From Guyanagaster necrorhizus (taxonomy: Eukaryota > Basidiomycota > Agaricomycetes > Agaricales > Physalacriaceae), in assembly GCF_019112545.1 (NCBI RefSeq), contig NW_025064892.1, forward strand, positions 543,246 through 607,245: a DNA stretch of 64,000 nt, in the 5' to 3' direction. Below are positions 10,901-21,869 of this stretch, in pieces. The notes below the pieces were generated by a model. It was not told the DNA's origin. It was given only the letters and a program-made list of their open reading frames with translations, and searched no databases. Made by a program: the position numbers and the translations under genes. Position 1 is the first letter of the stretch, and every line of letters begins with the position of its first letter.

Positions 10901-11419
10901 AGCTTTCTATTGCAGCTAATTGAAATGACTTTGTGCTTCAGCCAAATCACATGGACCTAAACCCTCCATTTCACTTACTATGGCTGTCAGCACATACTCT
11001 TCTTCATTATTAATTCTTATCATCCAGTCTGTCTGACCTTCCTCTTTAAAACTCTCTGCTTCCTTGAATTCTTTGGATATGATGGTGGATGTAACTTTGG
11101 CAACATTTTCTGATGGCAGTTGTATTTCTTTTGTGAAACATGGATCTGATAGATAACTAGACATAACATCATATCCTTGAATGATATCACAAATGTATTG
11201 AGAAGGCTGTCTGGCTCATTTTTCATGAGATATAAGTTCAGGTGGAAGTGAGAAAGATGAAGGGATAACTAAAGGTTGTTGTGAGATTATTGTAGGCACA
11301 AATAGAATTACTGAGATAGTGTCAAGATGTGTACTCTTTGCAGAAGTCTTAATTTGAATGTCCAAGTCCTCTCCTTCAAGATCTTGTGCTGATAGTTCAT
11401 TTTGATTATAGTATATATT

Positions 11420-12400
11420 CCATTCAATGATGATCATATGAGAATTTAGCCAATAAACACAGATACTTTGATTATAGTCACCTAGACCAATGTATTTTAT
11501 CTTGTGAATTTGATTTTCTCTTAGCTTTGCTTTTTCTTTAGTTTGAACTTATATATCAGAGTCTCATTCATGTACATCATGAAGATTTAGTTTCTTGCTT
11601 GTTAAAGATTCATATAGTATATTATAATTCAAAGCTTTTATTGTTGTCCTATTCATCAGCCAAATAACATGGTGAGCAGCCTCTGCCTATAAAGCTCAAG
11701 ATAGTTCACTAGCATGCAAAAGTGCTTGAACTTGCTCCACCAGTGTTCTGTTATAACATTCAGCCACATCATTCTGCTAAAGAGAATCATGTACTGTCAA
11801 CTTTTAGTCTATATCAGCTTCTTTGAGATACAGTATAAATTCTTTGCTTTGATATTTGCTTTCATGATCTAAATGTAAAATTTTTACAGATTCATTGTAT
11901 TGGGTGTAAAGCCAGACTTCAAAATTTGTATAAGCTTTGAAGACCTTAGATTTGTGGTGCAAGAAGCAAATATTGGTGTATCTTGTCTTGTCATTGATAA
12001 AAGTGACATAGTACTGACAATCTTGAAGCATGGTAACTAATGCTGGTCTCCATACATCTGAATGAATCTCACCACCTACTTCTGCAGCTCTCTGCTCCTC
12101 TCATATCTTTCTATAAGATTTATGGATAGCTTTTCCATAAATGTATGACTCATAAAAGATAGATTTTTCTTTATTCATGTTCAGCTTCACTCCAGTGACA
12201 AATCTCTTCTCAACTAGACAGCAGACTACCTTTGGAGAAATACAACCCATATGGTGATGAAAATCCATTAAAGAAATCATTTCTTCAATGGCATTAGCTG
12301 TTGCATCATGATTTTGTGAATGGACAATTTAATATAAATCATCTTTGGTCTTTGGAATAGTTTCAATTTAGTTTTCACTTAGCCTGTTAAGCATATATAT
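11420..12400 (-). pseudogene. copia integrase
   Basis: Going along the minus strand, a zinc-domain segment (H-H-x-G-C-I-S-P) lies near 12240-12260. It is followed by the core with Y-V-T-F-I-N-D-K-T-R-Y near 11985-12020 and L-D-H-E-S-K-Y near 11870, a changed form of D-H-G-G-E-Y. A relic of the terminal signature Y-N-R-T lies near 11750. The glycines of the D-x-G-G-E motif are lost and stops are present. Confidence 0.65.
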
Positions 12401-12748
12401 GCCATCTTTGAAGGTAAAGGTGTAGTCTAAATCATCAAGTTGGCCTATTGAAATCAAAGTATAGCCAACTTCCAGAGAATACAAAACCTTAATGAGCTGA
12501 AGCTTTGATATAGCTTCTCTATTTGAGACTTTGACTCTAATATCTCCAATAATCTGTGCAGTAAAATGCCACATGTTCACTGCTGTGAACTTCCTAGGAG
12601 GAGTTTTGATGAAGTTTTCAAATACTTCACAATATAGTGAAAGATGCTTAGTGGTATTGAAGTCATATAACTCACTACAAAGTAAGTCTGTCATAGATTG
12701 GTGCACTGCTGCAGCTGATTCAGATGTGATAGATATGGCATTCCACAT
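12368..12748 (-). pseudogene. copia protease/pre-integrase segment
   Basis: An open 126-codon stretch on the minus strand contains S-E-L-Y-D-F-N at the position of the D-S-[GS] protease active site, so the second residue is altered. It continues through A-V-N-M-W-H-F and Y-S-L-E-V-G-Y-T-L-I-S-I-G-Q-L-D-D-L. This aligns well with the element at 46.9-48.4 kb, which keeps Y-S-P-E-V-G-Y-T-L-I-S-V-G. It probably could not cleave the polyprotein. Confidence 0.7.
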
Positions 12749-13189
12749 CTCAATATCATCTGTTTGATCAATGTCAAGATCTATATCACTGCCAACTGAC
12801 TGATCAGAGTCCCAATCACAACCTCATGAACTGTCTTAGTCTTCACCCAAGTTGAAAAACCAATCCTCATCATCTTCACCATCAGAATCTTTCTTATCCT
12901 CATTAATATTTGAGGAGGATACAGTCTCTAGCACAGACATAGAAGAATGAGTTCTTGAATCATCATTTGTATTCAATGAACCAGTCAGTGAGTAGAGTGA
13001 TAGATTTGAAACATCACTAGCTGATATAGAATCAGCATTGATATTCAAGTCCCAAATGGGTTCTTTATCATCTTCATTGCTCTAAGCAATACATACACAC
13101 TCTACTTCTGAATCACTACTAAGGCCTATGGCAGCATTTGCAGCACTTGATGCCTTGCCACTGCTTTTCTTGCCATCAATTGAGCCTTG

Positions 13190-14060
13190 TTTCATAGCCT
13201 TTGGACAGTCTTTTTTCTAATGATTATAACTTCCACAATTGAAGCAACCATGATTTGGATAACATCCTTTAAACTTGTCTTTGGCCTTGCCAGGTATAGC
13301 TGCTAACACTTCATCTTTCTCTCATACTTTCTCTTCTTCTTCACTATCCTGCAGATGTTGATTGGCCTTAGAATGTTGGTGACAATCATACTCTTCTGAA
13401 ATCATATTTATCAGAAGGTCAGAATCAATATCTTGCTTATAGCAGAGAATGAGAGTGAATGGTAATGTTGTTGTCATTATTAAAGTGACCATTGATGATA
13501 TAACTCTCTCACTAGCCTTTACTGATCCTACTATATTTGCTGCAAACTCAGCCATCAAGAATAGAATAGATGAGAGTACTATGGAATGACAATTATCATC
13601 ATCAATCTTGACTCTATATGAAGCTATTTTCTCTCTCTGCACTCATAGCTCTTTCAGAAACTGATGTATATTAGCTCTATCAGGATATTTTGAGACAAGA
13701 AAAGATTGTTGAAGGCTGGTTTGAGCATATGCTCCTTTTTTCATGTAATACTTCACTACTTTGGCCCACTGTTTATTGATAATAGTCATATGATAAACCA
13801 AATATAAAGTACCACTATAAACTTGCTGAGACAATAAGAATTAAGAGATGGCTTTGTCTTTATCCTATTGATAAATCTTGATAGCTTGGTTCTCAGTAAT
13901 AGGATGTATGTCATAGCTTGGATAAAGAGTAGTACCAGTAAAGTGACCCCACTTATCTTTGGCTGCTACAGCTATTTCAAAGCAAGTAGCAAAGATAGGC
14001 TAATTTACTCCATTTGTCTCAAGCCACAGCATAGAGGCAGAAAGACTGGTAGAATTGGTT
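13190..14060 (-). pseudogene. copia gag and zinc knuckle
   Basis: The minus-strand frames 13643-13834 and 13322-13642 form a broken Gag whose pattern (Q-W-A-K-V, then L-Q-Q-S-F, then I-L-F-L-M-A-E-F) parallels the Gag of the element at 44-49 kb. A knuckle reading C-F-N-C-G near 13228-13242 follows in another frame. Stops and shifts make it non-coding. Confidence 0.65.
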
Positions 14061-14155
14061 GATACACTTGTAATGGTAGACACTTGCATAAAGAGCAATA
14101 AGATATGAAATAGTATTGATCACTTCAAGTTCAGTTAAGAGCAGAGCCCATAATC

Positions 14156-14379
14156 TAAAAGAATTTCAGTACAAGGATAACTAGATATGATTGAGGTAAG
14201 CTCAGCTGTCACAGTTAACAGATGAGGAGAGCAATCAACAGTTATTCATACATAAACAGCTGCTGAGACAAGAAGCACAGATACAAATATAAGAAAGATC
14301 ATAAAATGAAAAGACTATAGTTAGATGTCACAAGCATCACAGCCATGCATTTATCCATGCATCACTCAGCATTTCAATA
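14156..14379 (-). repeat. 5' LTR of the second copia element
   Basis: This is the partner of 8533-8756, equal in length at 224 bp. In element orientation it ends just before GATTATGGGCTCTG (14142-14155), which matches the leader after the LTR of the first copia and is taken as the primer-binding site. Confidence 0.85.
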
Positions 14380-14384
14380 TCATT

Positions 14385-14595
14385 GTGCACTTATCCCATT
14401 TTCATTATAGCTTATTCATAAAATTAACAGATGTGATGTTGTTGGATGGTGTAGAGATGACAGTGGCTGATTGTTGTACTTTCTATTCTTATTCTTATTT
14501 CTGCATTTAGTGAGATCACATAGACAGTCTTTTACTTTGCTGGTTTACCTAAAATTTGGTGCAGTGTTCAAAATTCTTGCTATATATAAAGAGAG
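14385..14595 (+). pseudogene. Multi-pass membrane protein pseudogene, middle piece
   Basis: After the copia right target duplication (14380-14384) come an intron (14385-14430, GTGCAC...TTAACAG) and an exon reading C-C-W-M-V, two stops, then Q-W-L-I-V-V-L-S-I-L. With the stops read as their likely ancestral Trp or Arg codons, this fits the W-R-C-W-x-V-W-x-x-x-W signature recalled for the family. The exon is then broken by the outer gypsy element at 14596 and resumes at 30743. Confidence 0.65.
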
Positions 14596-15059
14596 TGTTA
14601 GGCTCAAGCCACATATAATCAACTAGCATGTGATAAACTAACATGGCTTTGCATTTGAGCCTTCTGTTAGAGTCCACTTGATGTACTGTTTGTTGATTCC
14701 CTGTGCTTTAAGACTTTGTGTGATTTGCTCAAGAGTAGAATGAGGATGTATAAACTTTAGCTCAAAGCTGGGGATTACTAGTAAGAGCGAGCTCCTTAAA
14801 TACTAGACAAGATTTACTAATAATACTTTCTACTTATTGTGTATCTCTCTGTCTCTGCACTCATTGTCCTGGAGCATCATTACCATACATAAGAGGCTGG
14901 TTGTATGTTGTCGAGCAACGCTGTTGTAGCAAAAGACAATGACAGACTTGGCTAGTTGTGATGACTAAGCCTTGTCCCATGGTCTTAAGCACTTGTTCTG
15001 GCACTCTGACTAAGCATAAATAGGGGTTAAACTTAGGAAAAAGGTGGAAAATCATAACA
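14596..15059 (-). repeat. 3' LTR of the outer gypsy element
   Basis: It starts TGTTAGGCTCAAGCC and ends AATCATAACA on the plus strand and pairs with 30274-30737. A purine-rich tract (AAGGAAGAG, element strand, about 15062-15075) borders it. The LTR holds TTAGCTCAAAGCTG at 14757-14770, complementary to the element's primer site. Confidence 0.9.
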
Positions 15060-17602
15060 TTACCTCTTCCTTAAGATCATCGTCCTGATAGCTTAATTTA
15101 GGGATAATTCATAGTCATATATGGCTTTATCAGTGTCCATAAGCTTCTTGTTTACCCACTGGTTGGATTCTGGTCTATAACCCTTCCAGCTGATCAGATA
15201 ATTGACTATGGTCATCATCCCTCCCCTCTTTGCCTTGATTTTTCATAGTTTGTGATGTAAAACTTGGTCAACTTCATAATATTCTTCATTGTCAATAAGA
15301 TCTGAAGGTGGTGGTCATGGTCATTCCTGGTTAGAGAATGCTGATATGATATAGAGTGTCAGCAATATCTTATTGAAGACATCATGAACCTTCCAGATTT
15401 TGGGTAGTCAGAGTTTATAGATGCTTACTCCCACTTTTGTGATTATTGTGAAGGGACCAGTGCACTTGTCTGCTAACTTGTGTTTGGATCATGGCAAGTG
15501 AAGGTTGGTGGTGTCTAACCAGACTTTGTCATTGATGGCATAATAGTAGGCCAGATGATGATGTTTGTCATACTGTATTTTTATGGTCTTTGCCACCTTC
15601 TTGAGGGCAGCCTCAGTTTCTTTATAAATTTTTGTCAGTGGCTATGAAGTTGCCAAATGTGAGAGTAGTTATTCGATATTGTTCAGTTTATGTAATGTTG
15701 GGGTAATGACTATAATTAACAAAAAATGGGGTTTTTCCCATTGCTGAATGTATCTGGTTATTGTGCTGAAAGGCAGCAAGAGCTAGCTATTTCACTCAAT
15801 TATCCTGTTGATAATTTATGAAAAGGTGAAGGTACTTCTCCACCTCTTAGTTTATATGCTCTGTCTGCCTATCTGTTTGGGGATGGTATGCCATAGATGC
15901 ATTGCATTTGATGGAAAGAAGGTGATACAGATCATCGAGGAATTTCAAGATGAATTGAGGTCCTCAATCAGAAATGACTATCTGTGGCATGCTGTATTTA
16001 GCATAAACTTCATCCCACAAGATCTTTGCTCATCCTTTAGAGGTTAACTCAGTGAAACAGGCAATGGGAATGATGGATTTTGAGAAACAGTCAACTATAA
16101 TCAGAATTGTGTTATAGCCATTGCAATCAGAGAGGCCAGTGATCATGTTGACCAAGATGTGGGTCCAGGATGATGTTGGAACTTCATTCAGATGAAGTGG
16201 TGCTGCTTAGGCCTAAGTTGATGACTTGCTATATTGACAAACCTCACATGCCTTGATGTATATAGTAATATCACTTCCCATCTTGGACCACCAGTATTCT
16301 TGTAACACCAACTCTTTAGTTTTGGCTATACTGGAGTGACCAGCTGTGGCATGATCATGGCAGATAGTGATGATCTCACTATGCAGTCTCTGATCCTGGA
16401 GAATATAGATCTGTCTATTGTAGTGAATTAGTCCCTCTTCTTTTATCATTCCTCATTTATGATTGAGAGATGGAGCCACTTATTGATCCATTCATGGATT
16501 TCTTCCTCCATGGGCATTATCATAGCCCTGAAATGCTCAGGTCATAATAGCATTACTCCCTTGTTGTCAGTACTCTTCTGGTTGTGATTGACATGTCAGC
16601 TTAAAAGGTCAGCTTTCTTGTTCACTATGCCAGCTTTATGATAGAGGGTGTATTGGTATTAGCTGAGTTCTGTGGCCTATCTGGCTTGTCGATGATTGAG
16701 TTTTTGGGGTTGTCGGAAGTATCAGAGGTTCTGGTGATTGGTCCAGATTTCAAAAACTTCTAGGGCCTCAATGAGATAATGTTGCCACTCCTCTAGGGCC
16801 AACATGATGGCAAGGAGTTCTTTGTCATAAATCTCATAATTTCACTCAGTGATGGTGAGGGCCTTGGATAGGAATGCAATAAGATGCTATTTCTTGTCTT
16901 ATTCCTGAGATAGGACAGCTCCTATGGCTCTCTCACTTGAGTCAGCCTCAACTCGGAATCTCTCTTCCTGTGTTGGTATAGCAAGGATCACATCCTCAGT
17001 GAGCCATCATTTGAGGTCATTGAATGCACCCTGTTGGGATAACCTCCAAGTCTATGGAGCATTCTCAGTTAGCTGCATCATTAGATGAATAATCTTGCTG
17101 TAGTTCTAGATGAAATATTGATAAAAGTTTGTGAATCCAAGAAATGATTGTAGCTCCTTTTTCTTCATCAGTTCTGGCCACTCTGTTACTCCTACAACCT
17201 TGATGGGGTCCATCTGAATGCTTCCTTCTGAGATAATAATCCTGAGATACTCTGTCTCGAGTACCTCAAACTTGCACTTCTCTGCTTTGAGGAATAATTT
17301 GTGCTTCCTCATAGGAGCTAATATCTGTTGTACTAGCTCCTGATGTTCTTCTCTTATCTTAGACATGATTAAAATATCATCAAAGTAAATGGTAACCTTT
17401 CTGGTAGTGATGAGATCTTTGAATATATCATTCATCATCCATTAGAAAGTTGCTGGGGAGTTAGTGAGTCTGAAAAACATGACTGTCAGCTCAAATAATC
17501 CTCAGTTCATCCTGAACACTGCTTTCCATTCATTCCCTTTCTTTATGTGGATGCTATTGTATCCTCACTGGACATTGAGTTTGATATAATATTTAGCACC
17601 TC
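15060..17602 (-). pseudogene. Outer gypsy pol C-terminal part: RT thumb, RNase H, integrase, chromodomain
   Basis: Minus-strand order: Y-F-D-D-I-L-I-M (RT catalytic box Y-F-D-D, about 17360-17390), F-L-G-F-T-N-F-Y (about 17110-17140), RNase H, the integrase H-H-C-C zinc finger (H-D-H-A-T-A-G-H and C-E-V-C, 16220-16370), the core, and a chromodomain near 15090-15290 with D-Q-V-L, Y-L-I-S-W-K-G-Y and S-N-Q-W-V. The chromodomain aromatic cage is mostly kept (Y, W, Y, W). Frames are broken by stops. It is the distal part of the polyprotein cut off by the inner element. Confidence 0.8.
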
Positions 17603-18071
17603 TGTTAGGCCCAAGCATCATATGAGTAGAGACACATGATAAACAGCTGTCTCTTCACACTTCGAGAGATCAGCTGAGTCCACTTAAGTGTGTTCTTGTA
17701 CTCAGTATGACTCAAGGTCAGATGTAGACTCAAGGTAGAATGGTGGTTATAAACTTTAGCTCAAAGCTGGGTTCCATGCCAGTGAGAGCAAGCTCTTAAA
17801 TACTGTACATGAAGCTATTATTTACTTTATATCTTATTGTAGTATTCTCTGTCCATTGTCTTCAAGTCCTTGAGCATCGTTACCATATATAAAAGGGTTT
17901 TTGTGTGTTGCTAGTAGTTGTTGACATGTCAGAGGACAAATAGCCAGATCAGTCTTGTTGTGCTGACTAAGCCTTGTCCTATAGTCCCAAGCGCTAGACC
18001 TAGACATCTTACTAAGCATAAATAGGGGTTAAAATGAGGATGAAGGGAATAAAAGGGGTGAAATCGTAACA
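17603..18071 (-). repeat. 3' LTR of the inner gypsy element
   Basis: It pairs with 25160-25610. A purine tract (AAGGAGGGGG on the element strand, about 18074-18084) borders it. TATTTAAG (element strand, 17801 to 17794) lies 32 nt upstream of CAGCTTTGAGCTAA (17769 to 17756), as expected for a TATA box and transcript start. Confidence 0.9.
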
Positions 18072-18089
18072 TTACCCCCTCCTTAAGAC

Positions 18090-18340
18090 CATTGTCCTGA
18101 TGGCTTAATTTAGAGATAGTTTGTAATCATGGATCGTATCATCTGCCATCATATTTTTTTTATTTACCCATTGGTTAGATTCTGTGCCATACTCCTTCCA
18201 CTTGACCAGGTAGTCCACCATTGTCATCATGCTGCCCCCTTTGGCCCTGATTTTTCATAGTTTGTGGTTTAAGATTTGGTCAATTTTATAATGTTCTTCA
18301 TCATCGATCAGATTGGCAGCTGGGGGTGGTGAGTGTTTCT
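18090..18340 (-). pseudogene. Inner gypsy chromodomain
   Basis: The element strand reads E-E-H-Y-K-I-D-Q-I-L, a stop, then V-D-Y-L-V-K-W-K-E-Y-G and S-N-Q-W-V near the pol C-terminus. This is a canonical chromodomain pattern with aromatic-cage residues Y, W and Y/W, known to bind methylated histone H3 and to target integration. Confidence 0.75.
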
Positions 18341-18404
18341 GATTGGGAAATGCAGGCATGATGTATAGTGAAAGCAGTGTTTCGTTGAACACATTGTGTA
18401 TTTT

Positions 18405-19620
18405 TCATGATGGTGGTAGATGTAATTTATAGGCACTGAGGCCTATCTTAGTGATGATCAGAAATGGATTTGTCCATTTGTCAGCAAGTTTTCTTTTGGG
18501 ATAGGGCAGATGTAGGTTGGTGGTGTCCAACCAGACTTTATCGTGGATGTGGTATGTATGGAAAGGGCGTCGGTGTCTGTTATATTGTTTTTTCATCAAA
18601 GTCACAGCTTTTTCGAGTGCTGCTTTTATCTCAGCATGGATTTTTGTCATAGTGTTGACAAAGTCAGTTGAAGCTGGGGTCATTGTATGTAGATGACTTG
18701 TCTGAGTGACAGGAGGGTATCAGCCATAGTTGACGAAGAAGAGTGTTTTTCCAGTCGCCAAGTGGATCCAGTTATTGTGTTGGAATGTGATGAGGGCTAA
18801 CTATTTGACCCAGTCATCTTATCAATAGTTGATAAAAAGACAAAGGTACTTCTCTACTTCCTGGTTGACTCACTCTGTCTGCCCATCAGTTTGGGGATGG
18901 TATGCAGTTGACACATTTTGTTTGATAGTCAGTAGTCAATATAGGTCGCTAATGAATTTAGAGATGAATTGCAGGCCTTGGTCTGAGATGATGATCTGCA
19001 GCATGCTGTATTTGGTGTAAACTTCATCCTGTAAGATCTTTGCCCATCCTTTGGAGTTCAATTCCATAGAACAGATGATGAGAATAATCACCTTTGAGAA
19101 CTGGTCAACAATTACTAGTATTGTGTCATAGCCATTATAGTTGGGTAATCCTGTGATCATATCCACTGAGATGTGGGTCCATAGAGATGATGGTACCTCA
19201 TTCAAGTGAAGCGGAATGGCCCAGGGCTTTGTTGATACCTTGTCTTGCTGGCATGTTTTATATGCTCGAACATAGCTGGTGATGTTATCTCCCATTTTAG
19301 GCCACCAGTACTCTCATAGAATTAGTTCCTTTGTTTTGGCAATTCTGGGGTGTCCTACCATGGCATGATCATGGCAGATTGTGATGATGTCTCTGTGTAG
19401 TCCTTTGTCTCGAGGAATATAGATCTGGCCATCATAGTGAATGAGGCCATCTTTCTGGGTCAGTCCTCATTTGTGGTTCAGCGATGGCACAATGTGCTGG
19501 TCCCACTTATGACTATCTCAGGTAGTGCTCCAGATGCATTTATGAAGTTCTTTTTTCATAGACATTATCATAGCCTGAAAATGCTCTGGTTGCAAGAGAG
19601 TGATTCCTTCATTGTTTGAT
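18405..19620 (-). pseudogene. Inner gypsy integrase
   Basis: The zinc finger (H-D-H-A-M-V-G-H near 19350-19375, then C-x2-C near 19250) is followed by the core: V-D-M-I-T-G-L-P near 19150-19175 (first Asp), S-D-Q-G-L-Q-F near 18960-18985 (second Asp) and Y-H-P-Q-T-D-G-Q-S-E near 18870-18900 (the Glu). The D-D-E triad is readable. The C-terminal GPY-like part (18405-18683) is open. Stops occur between these parts, so the copy is inactive. Confidence 0.8.
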
Positions 19621-19639
19621 CCTCCTTGGTCATGATCTG

Positions 19640-20960
19640 CATGATGACTCAGGAGATCAGCCTTTTTATTGGCTGTACCTGCCTTATAATGCAGGGTGTA
19701 CTAGTATTGGTTAAGTTCAGTGATCTATCAGGCCTGTCAGCAATTTAGTTTTTGAGGTTGACAGAAATATCTGAGATTTTGATGATTAGTTCAGATCTCA
19801 AAGATCTCAGTGGCTCCGATCAGGTAATGTTGCCATTCCTCCAGAGTGAGCATGATTGCCAGTAATTCCTTATTGTAGATCTCGTAGTTCCTTTCTGTGA
19901 TAGTGAGGGCCTTGGAAAGGAATACCACTGGCTGCCACTTCTCTGCTTGCTTTTGTGAGAGTACCATGCCAGTTGCTCCTTCACTAGAGTCTGCTTCTAC
20001 TCAGAACCTTTCCTCCTGAGTCGGGATGGCAAGTATGACATCTTTAGCTATCTGGTTTTTGAGATACTGGAAGACTGTTTGCTGAGAGGCTCCCCAGGTC
20101 CAGAGGGCATTGCCTGTGAGTTGCATCATGGGGCATACTATCTTGCTGTAATCTCAGATGAATCATTGATAGAAGTTGGTAAATCTGAGAAAAGATTGTA
20201 ATTTCTTCTTCTTAGTGGGTTCCAGCCACTCAGTGACCCCTGCCACCTTGATCGAGTCCATTCTGATCTCTTTCTCGCTGATGATGATGCCAAGGTATTC
20301 TGTTTTGAGTACCTCAAACTTGCATTTTTCTGCCTTGAAGAATAGCCGATGCTTCCTCATAAGGGTTAGCACTTGTTATACTAACTTCCTATGCTCCTTC
20401 TTGATTTGTGATATAATTAGGATGTCATCGAGATAGATCATGACCTTCCCAGTGGTGATAAGATCCTTAAAGATATTATTCATCATCCACTGAAATGTCA
20501 TGGGAGAATTGGTAAGTCCAAAAAACATGATGGTGGGTTCGAATAGCCCCTGGTTCATCTGGAAAGTGGCCTTCCATTCGTCTCCTTCCTTGATTTGGAC
20601 ATTGTTATACCCCTATCAAACATCGAGTTTCATGTAATATTTAGCACTTCAGAGTTTGTCCATTAACTCCAAGATGAGTGGGAGGAGATAACGATTTTTA
20701 ATCATCATTTCATTAAGCTTTCAGTAATCTTGGACCAGTCAAAGTTTGCCATTCTTTTTTTTTATAAAGAAGAATGATGATACCATAGGCAACTTGGATG
20801 GCTGGATTCATCCACTTGACAAGTTTTCATTGAGAAACTTGTCAAGTTCTTGTTGTTCTTAATTACCAAGAGGGTATGTCTTGCAATCCAGATTGGCACT
20901 GGCATTTGAGATGAGTTCAATTGCATGGTCTCAGGGTTTTGGGGTTGGGAGCTCATCAAA
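19640..20960 (-). pseudogene. Inner gypsy reverse transcriptase and RNase H
   Basis: The RT reads F-F-F-I-K-K-K-N-G-K-L near 20745-20775, then G-L-T-N-S-P-M-T-F near 20495-20520, Y-L-D-D-I-L-I near 20415-20440 (intact catalytic box) and F-L-R-F-T-N-F-Y near 20165-20190. RNase H follows with V-E-A-D-S-S-E-G near 19990, Y-N-K-E-L-L-A near 19870 and a Y-K-A-G-T-A-N-K-K-A-D-L motif near 19650-19690. Several TGA/TAA/TAG codons interrupt. Confidence 0.8.
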
Positions 20961-20990
20961 GCTTTCCTTTTTGAATAGGTCCCGATAGTC

Positions 20991-21530
20991 TCATGCCCAT
21001 TCTGGCACTATTTCTTCAAATGTTCTTTCCTCCTTTCCTTCATTGGCCTTTGCAGCTAAGTTGTTGGCATGGTGAATGGCCTGGATGTGCATTTCTTTCT
21101 GCAGGTTGATGGCAAGGATTGTTTCTCCATTCTCCATCTCCTCATCCCATCGGTCTTCCAGATCTCTGTTGGACAACTTGAATGGTACTTTTTGACACTG
21201 GCACTGGATGAATGTGATACATCTGGTTTTCCAGTTTATCAGCAGATTGTGTCGTATGAGCCAGTCATAGCCCAAGAAGATTTCTTTTGATCTGAGATCT
21301 GTCATGGTCAAGTTGATCTGTTCTGAGTGATTCCCGATAGTCAACCAGACTTCTACAAATTCCATTATTGACCCTGCTTGATTCTTTGTCCCATCTGTGT
21401 TATACACTGGAATGAGAGCAGCAGTGGCCTAGGTTGAGAGTTTGTGCTTATCGACGAAAGCTCAATTAATGGAGCTCCCAGTGCAGCCACTGTCAATTAG
21501 AGCATTGACAGAGTGTATGGCTCGAGTGGT
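20991..21530 (-). pseudogene. Inner gypsy protease
   Basis: The active site A-L-I-D-S-G-C lies near 21485-21505. After S-S-I-N comes TGA where the outer element has CGA. The open stretch 20991-21407 continues with L-G-Y-D-W-L-I-R-H-N, the conserved hydrophobic-hydrophobic-Gly-like second part of the retropepsin fold. Confidence 0.8.
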
Positions 21531-21869
21531 CAAGTCTTCGATCTGGGCTTTGGTTATTAAATTGCATCCCACAGTTTTTATACATCAAATAAACTTTCGG
21601 GGCCCTTATAGCTTGTCCAGCCATTCGAGAGCCTGATGTCTCTCTGTCTCCTTCATTCCTTTGATCACCTCATTGGTTGCTTCTTCTGTTCAGGTTTGAT
21701 GGGTCCAGTTTTTTAGCATGGCAACTGCCACTGCTTCAGTTTTTGCCTCTTTGATGGCCCTTCAGGTCCATTTGGTATTGAATGGTTTGAGCCATGCTAT
21801 GAGGCTCTCTGCCCCTGTTTGGCCCACAGGCACTTGTTTCTTTTTGCGATTCATTGGTATGTATAGTAA

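Larger units (their letters stand above)
8533..14379 (-). mobile_element. Full-length Ty1/copia element with both LTRs
   Basis: Two 224-bp LTRs (8533-8756 and 14156-14379) flank a minus-strand interior with gag, knuckle, protease, integrase, RT and RNase H in copia order. Five bases on each side (TTATT at 8528-8532 and TCATT at 14380-14384) differ by one C-to-T change and fit a target duplication. A separate insert of about 616 bp at 9703-10318 interrupts RT. I see no CG dinucleotide anywhere in it. Its Gag, integrase and RNase H segments resemble those of the element at 44-49 kb, so the two belong to related families of different age. Confidence 0.85.

Noticed and set aside
17834..18019. Similar 61-codon frames at 17834-18019 and 25373-25558 that looked like a repeated small gene
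   Set aside because: They are the same part of the two inner gypsy LTRs; similarity is due to LTR identity.
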